DNA of 11,855 nucleotides from Bacteroidetes bacterium QS_8_68_15 (lineage in GTDB: Bacteria > Bacteroidota > Rhodothermia > Rhodothermales > Salinibacteraceae): assembly GCA_003023245.1 (NCBI GenBank), contig PXTR01000030.1, positions 7,756 through 19,610 of the forward strand. The letters are read 5' to 3'. Below are positions 8,261 to 11,855 of this stretch, in pieces. The notes under the pieces were generated by a model, which made no database searches, was not told where the DNA came from, and was given only the letters and a program-made list of their open reading frames with translations. Position numbers and translations under genes: made by a program. Positions within the stretch are counted from its first letter, which is position 1. Every line of letters begins with the position of its first letter.

Positions 8261-8288
8261 ACACAGCAATACGCACTACGCAACACGC
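8261..8288 (-). repeat. Heptamer block 4 (inverted orientation)
   Basis: On the minus strand this reads GCGTGTT, GCGTAGT, GCGTATT, GCTGTGT, which is the same family in opposite orientation to blocks 1-3. On the + strand it is an A/C-rich stretch that ends one base before the S9 gene ATG at 8290, so it forms that gene's ribosome-entry region. Confidence 0.82.
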
Positions 8289-8289
8289 C

Positions 8290-11025
8290 ATGGAACGCCT
8301 TCTCACGACACTGCTTCTTCTCTTGTCGCCGGCGGCCGCGGCCTTCGGGCAGTCTGCGACCGACGCGTGGAGCATCAAAGACGTGCTCAACCAAAAGGGC
8401 CTGCGCAGCGTCAGCATCGCGCCGGAGGGGGAACGCGTGCTCTGGGTGAAGACCACGCCCGACTTCGAGAAAGACCATACCACTTCTGATCTGCACCTCA
8501 CCTACCTCGACGACCCGCACGGCGCCGAGGAGCCGCAGACCGTCCGCCTCACGCGCACCGGCGACAACCGCTCCCCGGCGTGGAGCCCGGGCGGCGAGTC
8601 GATCGCGTTCGTTTCCGAACGGAGCGTGCCGGGAGCGGAAAGCGGCGAGGAAGCCGGCAGCGGCAACGCGCAGGTCTGGCTTCAGGACCCGCGCGGCGGC
8701 GCCCCGCGCCCACTCACGCGCCCGAAAAACGGCTTCGAAAACGGCGTCGAGGAGTTCGCGTGGCTGAGCGACGAGCGCCTCGCCGTCGTCGCCCGCGAGA
8801 AGACGACGCGCTACGAAGAGCAGAGCGCCGAGACCGATGACGACGCCCTTGTCGTCGAGGACACGACCGAGTTTTACCCCCGCCGCCTCTTCGCTGTCGA
8901 GGCCGAGACCGGCGAGGTCGAGCGCCTCACCACCGGCGACGGCCACGTCGAGGACTTCGCCGCGGCCCCCTCGGGGCGCTACCTCGTGTACTCAGTGCGC
9001 TTCTCCCCCATCACCGCCGACGCGCGAAACCAACCGCAGCAGTACCTGCTCGACCTGCGCACCGGCGAGCGCGAAGAGATTTTCTCCAAGCAGTACGTCG
9101 ACCCGTCCAACTTCAAGTGGACCCTCAGCGGGGACGGCTTCTACGCCACCGACAGCCGCGCCTCCGACCCCGAGCACGAAGGGGCCGGCATCACCGAGCT
9201 GCACTACTTCGACGCCGATGCGCGCGAGCACGAGAAGGTCCCCCTCGGCTGGGACAAGGGTCTCGGCTACGGCGGCTACGCCATTACCGAGGGCGGCGTC
9301 CACGTGCAGCTTGCCAACGGGCCGCGCATGAAGCCGCGCTTCCTCCGCAAAGGCGACGGCATGACGTGGACGCGCGCCCCGGTCGATGAGCGCCGCCTGC
9401 GCCACAGCACCTCCGTCGACGTCGGGCCCGGCGGCGAAACCATCGTCTTCGACTACTCCCGCCCGGACTCCATTCCGCGCTACTACGTCGCGCGCTACCG
9501 GCGCGGGCAGGTCAGCGGCGGCGAAGAGCTGGTCGAGCTGAACGGCTACCTTCAGGAAAAGCCGATGCCGAAAGCCGAGGTCGTCCGCTGGGAAGGCGCC
9601 CGGAACGACACGGTCAACGGCATTCTGTACTACCCGCTCGTCACCGTCATCCACGGCGGGCCCAGCGGGGTGGACCTCGACGCCTGGCGCCTGGGGTGGA
9701 CCGTCTTCGCGCCGCTCTGGGCGCAGCGTGGGGCCTTCGTCTTTCGCCCCAACTATCACGGCTCCAGCAACCACGGGCTGGATTTCGTCGAGTCGATTAA
9801 GGGGCGCTACTACGAGCTGGAAATTCCCGACATCGTGAAGGGCATCGACCACCTTGCCGCCGAGGGCAAGGTGGACCGCGACTCCCTGGGCGTCATGGGC
9901 TGGTCGAACGGGGCGATTCTGACGAACCAGCTCACCACCGAGCACCCCGAGATGTTCGAGGCCGCCGCGCCGGGGGCCGGCGACGTCAACTGGATCAGCG
10001 ACTACGGCAACTGCTCCTTCGGCGTGCGCTTCGACAACTCCTACTTCGGAGGCGCGCCCTGGAACAATATCGAAACGTACATCGACAAAAGCCCGCTTTT
10101 CGAGATGGACAAGGTGCGCACGCCTACGCTCATCCAGTTCGGCGACAGCGACAAAACCGTGCCCACCGAGCAGGGCTGGCAGCACTACCGCGCCCTCCAG
10201 CAGATCGGCAAGGCGCCCGTGCGCTTCATCCTGTACCCCGACGAGGGGCACGGGCTGGGTCGCCTCTCGCACCAGCGCCGCAAGATGGAAGAAGACTTGG
10301 CGTGGATGGACACCTACCTCTTCGGCGAGACCTCGATGACGGAACGCGTGGCCGACCGACGGCTCCCCGACGACGCCCCGCTCGCGCGCCTGGAGCGCAC
10401 GAAAGCCATCGCCCGCACCGACGGGGGACCCTACGGCGAGCGCGTCGGCGGCGTGCTCGCGCCCGAAACCGTCCCGTTCGGCGACACGCTGAGCGCCGGT
10501 CGCTTCGAGGTGACGCGCGCGCAGTGGCAGGCGTTCGACGACGACTACGACGCGCCGCCCGGCACCGAGAATTACCCCGTCACGGGCCGCTCCTTCGCCG
10601 AGGCGCAGGACTACGTCGCGTGGCTGCGCGAGCAGACGGGGCGCCCCTACCGTCTGCTCACGAAAAACGAGCACCGCACCCTCGCCGAAAGCGCGAGCGG
10701 CGACGACGAGAACGACCTCAGCTACTGGACCGACTACGCGCCCACGCCCGGCGAGCGCGAGGCGCTCAAAGCCCGTCTCTCGACCGTCGCCCCCGACCGC
10801 CTGCTGATGCCCGTCGGCAGCCGCCCGCCGGGCTACGCCGACCGCGAGGGGGCGCCGCTCGTCTTCGACCTGGGCGGCAACGCCGCCGAGTGGACGCTCC
10901 AAGACGACGGCAGCGGCGGCACCGTCACGGGCGCCTCCACCGTCACCCTCGCCGACGAGAAAGCCGCTACTCCGCTCGACACGCCGCCGCCCGCGTTCAC
11001 GGGCCTGCGCGTGGCCGTGGAGTAA
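8290..11025 (+). CDS. Secreted S9-family (prolyl oligopeptidase/DPP-IV-like) serine peptidase fused to a degenerate SUMF1/FGE-like domain
   Basis: This 911-residue exported peptidase would cleave oligopeptides outside the cytoplasm. A signal peptide (MERLLTTLLLLL core, cleavage near FGQ|S) starts at ATG 8290. Residues about 30-400 are beta-propeller-like with WD40/PD40-type units (for example SPAWSPGGESIAFVSER). The alpha/beta-hydrolase part has VTVIHGGPSG, NYHGSSNHG, the nucleophile Ser539 in GWSNG, Asp621 in GDSDKTVP and His654 in DEGHGL, spaced as usual for S9. The segment YYP-LVTV (447-453) looks shortened: relatives normally have roughly ten more residues before the strand leading to HGGP. 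Residues about 700-911 match the sulfatase-modifying-factor/formylglycine-generating-enzyme fold (GRFEVTRAQWQAF near 737-749, LGGNAAEW 861-868, FTGLRV at the end). That part lacks the catalytic cysteines, so a binding or structural role is more likely. No Shine-Dalgarno sequence is present. Confidence 0.9.
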   Translation: MERLLTTLLLLLSPAAAAFGQSATDAWSIKDVLNQKGLRSVSIAPEGERVLWVKTTPDFEKDHTTSDLHLTYLDDPHGAEEPQTVRLTRTGDNRSPAWSPGGESIAFVSERSVPGAESGEEAGSGNAQVWLQDPRGGAPRPLTRPKNGFENGVEEFAWLSDERLAVVAREKTTRYEEQSAETDDDALVVEDTTEFYPRRLFAVEAETGEVERLTTGDGHVEDFAAAPSGRYLVYSVRFSPITADARNQPQQYLLDLRTGEREEIFSKQYVDPSNFKWTLSGDGFYATDSRASDPEHEGAGITELHYFDADAREHEKVPLGWDKGLGYGGYAITEGGVHVQLANGPRMKPRFLRKGDGMTWTRAPVDERRLRHSTSVDVGPGGETIVFDYSRPDSIPRYYVARYRRGQVSGGEELVELNGYLQEKPMPKAEVVRWEGARNDTVNGILYYPLVTVIHGGPSGVDLDAWRLGWTVFAPLWAQRGAFVFRPNYHGSSNHGLDFVESIKGRYYELEIPDIVKGIDHLAAEGKVDRDSLGVMGWSNGAILTNQLTTEHPEMFEAAAPGAGDVNWISDYGNCSFGVRFDNSYFGGAPWNNIETYIDKSPLFEMDKVRTPTLIQFGDSDKTVPTEQGWQHYRALQQIGKAPVRFILYPDEGHGLGRLSHQRRKMEEDLAWMDTYLFGETSMTERVADRRLPDDAPLARLERTKAIARTDGGPYGERVGGVLAPETVPFGDTLSAGRFEVTRAQWQAFDDDYDAPPGTENYPVTGRSFAEAQDYVAWLREQTGRPYRLLTKNEHRTLAESASGDDENDLSYWTDYAPTPGEREALKARLSTVAPDRLLMPVGSRPPGYADREGAPLVFDLGGNAAEWTLQDDGSGGTVTGASTVTLADEKAATPLDTPPPAFTGLRVAVE

Positions 11026-11037
11026 TACCGATTTGCA

Positions 11038-11054
11038 TCTGCCTGCCGGGCAGA
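11038..11054 (+). other. Small stem-loop after the S9 gene
   Basis: TCTGCC (11038-11043) pairs with GGCAGA (11049-11054) across a 5-base loop, 12 bases after the TAA stop. There is no U-run after it, so it is at best a weak candidate for an RNA 3'-end structure. A second short stem, CCCGCT/AGCGGG (11133-11151), lies further on. Confidence 0.3.
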
Positions 11055-11173
11055 CGTTCGAGATCGACCGCGCCGTACGTAGACGAGTCGTGAGCGGTTG
11101 AGAGTGGAAGGAGGACGGTTTTTCAGGCCGGCCCCGCTTCGAGCCAGCGGGAACGGTTGCCAGTAACCCGTAG

Positions 11174-11193
11174 GGGCACGATACATCGTGCCC
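11174..11193. repeat. 20-bp near-perfect palindrome
   Basis: GGGCACGATACATCGTGCCC has two 9-base arms (GGGCACGAT and ATCGTGCCC) around a central AC. As RNA or single strand it would form an 8-bp stem with a TACA tetraloop. It is preceded by GTAG. It sits 128 bases before the last gene, which is the only gap in the window without GCGTGAT heptamers. It may be a dispersed palindromic repeat or an operator for a dimeric regulator. Confidence 0.7.
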
Positions 11194-11252
11194 GAACCCC
11201 GGTCCAACGCCTCGCCGGAAGCGCGCAGCTGCGGAAGAAAGCAAGGCACAGC

Positions 11253-11280
11253 GGGTTTACGCGCCTCCGCGTCGGTTAGT
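11253..11280 (+). promoter_or_regulatory. Possible promoter for the second M14 gene
   Basis: TTTACG (11253-11258) and TAGTAT (11275-11280) are separated by 16 bases. TAGTATCTTG also loosely resembles the Bacteroidota -7 element TAnnTTTG. It lies about 40 bases before the ATG at 11322. The match is weak and based on inspection only. It would mean the last gene can be transcribed separately from the genes upstream. Confidence 0.3.
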
Positions 11281-11321
11281 ATCTTGCATTTTCACCGCTC
11301 TGCCGCGTTTCGTCTGCCGTC

Positions 11322-11855
11322 ATGGCCCGCCCGCTTCGGTTTCTGCTCGTCCTCGCGTTTCTTTCGCTGGCCGCTCCCGTAGGACAGCACGCCGCGGCGC
11401 AGCCGGCCTCCGCGGAAGCCCACGGCGCGGCCCCGCAGCTCCAGACGCCCGCCGCGTTTCTCGGCTACGCCCTCGGGGAGCGCTTCACGCCGCCGCACCG
11501 CGCGGCCGCCTACGTGCGCCACGTCGCCGCGGCCAGCCCGCGCGCCCAACTTCAACGCTACGGCACCACGCACGAGGGGCGCCCGCTCCAACTCGTCACC
11601 CTCTCTGCGCCGGAGAACCTCGCAAACCTGGACGCCCTCCGCCGCGCGCACCTTCGCGTGACCGGCCTGGCAGGCACGGGCGCGAGTGAGCGCGAAGGGG
11701 AGCGGCCCGAAAAACCCCAAACCCCGAACCCAAAACCCCAAACCCAAAACCGCCCCGCCATCGTCTGGCTCAGTTACAATGTGCACGGTGACGAAGCCGT
11801 CGGCACCGAGGCCGCCCTGAAAACGCTCCACGCCCTGGCCGACCCGCAGAACGAA
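11322..11855 (+). CDS. Secreted M14 zinc carboxypeptidase, N-terminal part (cut by window end)
   Basis: 178 codons are visible, open to the window edge. ATG 11322 begins a signal peptide (MARPLRFLLVLAFLSL core, cleavage near AAA|Q at residue 26). The mature start has TPAAFLGYALGERFTPPH and YGTTHEGRPLQLVTLS, typical of the N-terminal region of large bacterial M14 peptidases. VWLSYNVHGDEAVGTEAAL follows, in which His155 and Glu158 are the first two zinc ligands. The third ligand His and catalytic Glu would lie beyond the window. Between LRVTGLAG and the zinc strand, residues about 119-144 are a low-complexity insert rich in Pro, Lys, Gln, Asn and Glu, and about half of it is encoded by a CCCCAAA-type heptamer repeat. 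The leader is pyrimidine-rich with no Shine-Dalgarno sequence. It probably belongs to the same peptide-degrading set as genes 3 and 4. Confidence 0.87.
   Translation, partial: MARPLRFLLVLAFLSLAAPVGQHAAAQPASAEAHGAAPQLQTPAAFLGYALGERFTPPHRAAAYVRHVAAASPRAQLQRYGTTHEGRPLQLVTLSAPENLANLDALRRAHLRVTGLAGTGASEREGERPEKPQTPNPKPQTQNRPAIVWLSYNVHGDEAVGTEAALKTLHALADPQNE
11711..11750 (+). repeat. Heptamer repeat (CCCCAAA family) inside a coding sequence
   Basis: Five heptamers in register (CCCCAAA, CCCCGAA, CCCAAAA, CCCCAAA, CCCAAAA at 11715-11749), flanked by AAAA and CC, sit in frame within the M14 gene. They encode a KPQTPNPKPQTQN stretch (residues about 131-143). The composition, C and A only apart from one G, is strikingly unlike the surrounding codons. 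It has the same type of unit as the hairpin arms at 4883-4941. Confidence 0.85.

Larger units (their letters stand above)
7882..8289. other. 408-base intergenic region with repeats, no gene seen
   Basis: This stretch between the M14 and S9 genes is visibly less GC-rich than the flanking genes and has no frame with plausible coding character. It contains the second copy of the 14-base duplication, a T6 run at 7923-7928 without a clear stem, a + oriented heptamer block (7959-7986), a perfect 12-bp inverted repeat (8149-8183) followed by T5 at 8201-8205, and an inverted heptamer block (8261-8288) that abuts the S9 start codon. The interior 7987-8148 is unexplained. Short frames that cross it join onto shadow frames of the neighbouring genes and are rejected. 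Confidence 0.6.

Noticed and set aside
8105..8449. 114-codon + strand frame over the intergenic region and the S9 start
   Set aside because: It is out of frame with the S9 signal peptide, starts in repeat-rich DNA and has no family-like pattern.
8992..11244. 750-codon open frame on the minus strand
   Set aside because: It is antisense to the S9 gene with its catalytic triad. It has the same shadow composition and no motif.

Overview
The window comes from a high-GC member of the Bacteroidota, most likely the Rhodothermia/Salinibacter side of the phylum. This is an inference from four things: a SusC/SusD outer-membrane pair, GC-rich coding sequence, Asp/Glu-rich secreted proteins, and the absence of Shine-Dalgarno sequences before every gene. 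No ribosomal or marker gene is present to fix the taxonomy.

Layout: five genes, all on the + strand, all encoding exported proteins. (1) 78-3236, a SusC/RagA-type TonB-dependent outer-membrane transporter. (2) 3382-4797, its SusD/RagB-type surface lipoprotein. (3) 4996-7881, a large secreted M14-type metallocarboxypeptidase-like protein with a C-terminal class-I-glutamine-amidotransferase-like domain. Its first predicted zinc ligand is Asp instead of His. (4) 8290-11025, a secreted S9 (prolyl oligopeptidase/DPP-IV type) serine peptidase fused to a degenerate formylglycine-generating-enzyme-like (SUMF1) domain. (5) 11322-11855, the N-terminal part of a second M14 carboxypeptidase with an intact HGDE zinc motif, cut by the window edge.

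Together these look like a peptide/protein-scavenging locus. Surface and periplasmic exo- and endopeptidases would trim peptides that the SusCD pair captures and imports with TonB energy. The enzyme content suggests peptides rather than glycans, because there is no glycoside hydrolase, but the substrate is not proven by sequence.

The most unusual content is between and inside the genes. Three consecutive intergenic gaps carry arrays of a degenerate heptanucleotide, consensus GCGTGAT. They sit directly behind the susC-like stop, across the susD-like stop codon, behind the gene 3 stop, and in inverted orientation ending one base before the gene 4 start. A second heptamer family (CCCCAAA/CCCAAAA) forms a hairpin of opposing runs in front of gene 3. 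It also appears inside the coding sequence of the last peptidase, where it encodes a Pro/Gln/Asn/Lys-rich insert just before the zinc motif. These resemble in style the heptameric STRR repeats known from cyanobacteria. The gap before gene 5 lacks heptamers and carries a 20-bp near-perfect palindrome instead.

Several very long reverse-strand open frames (up to about 840 codons) are mirror shadows of GC-rich genes and are not annotated. No tRNA, rRNA, CRISPR array, transposase or phage gene was seen.
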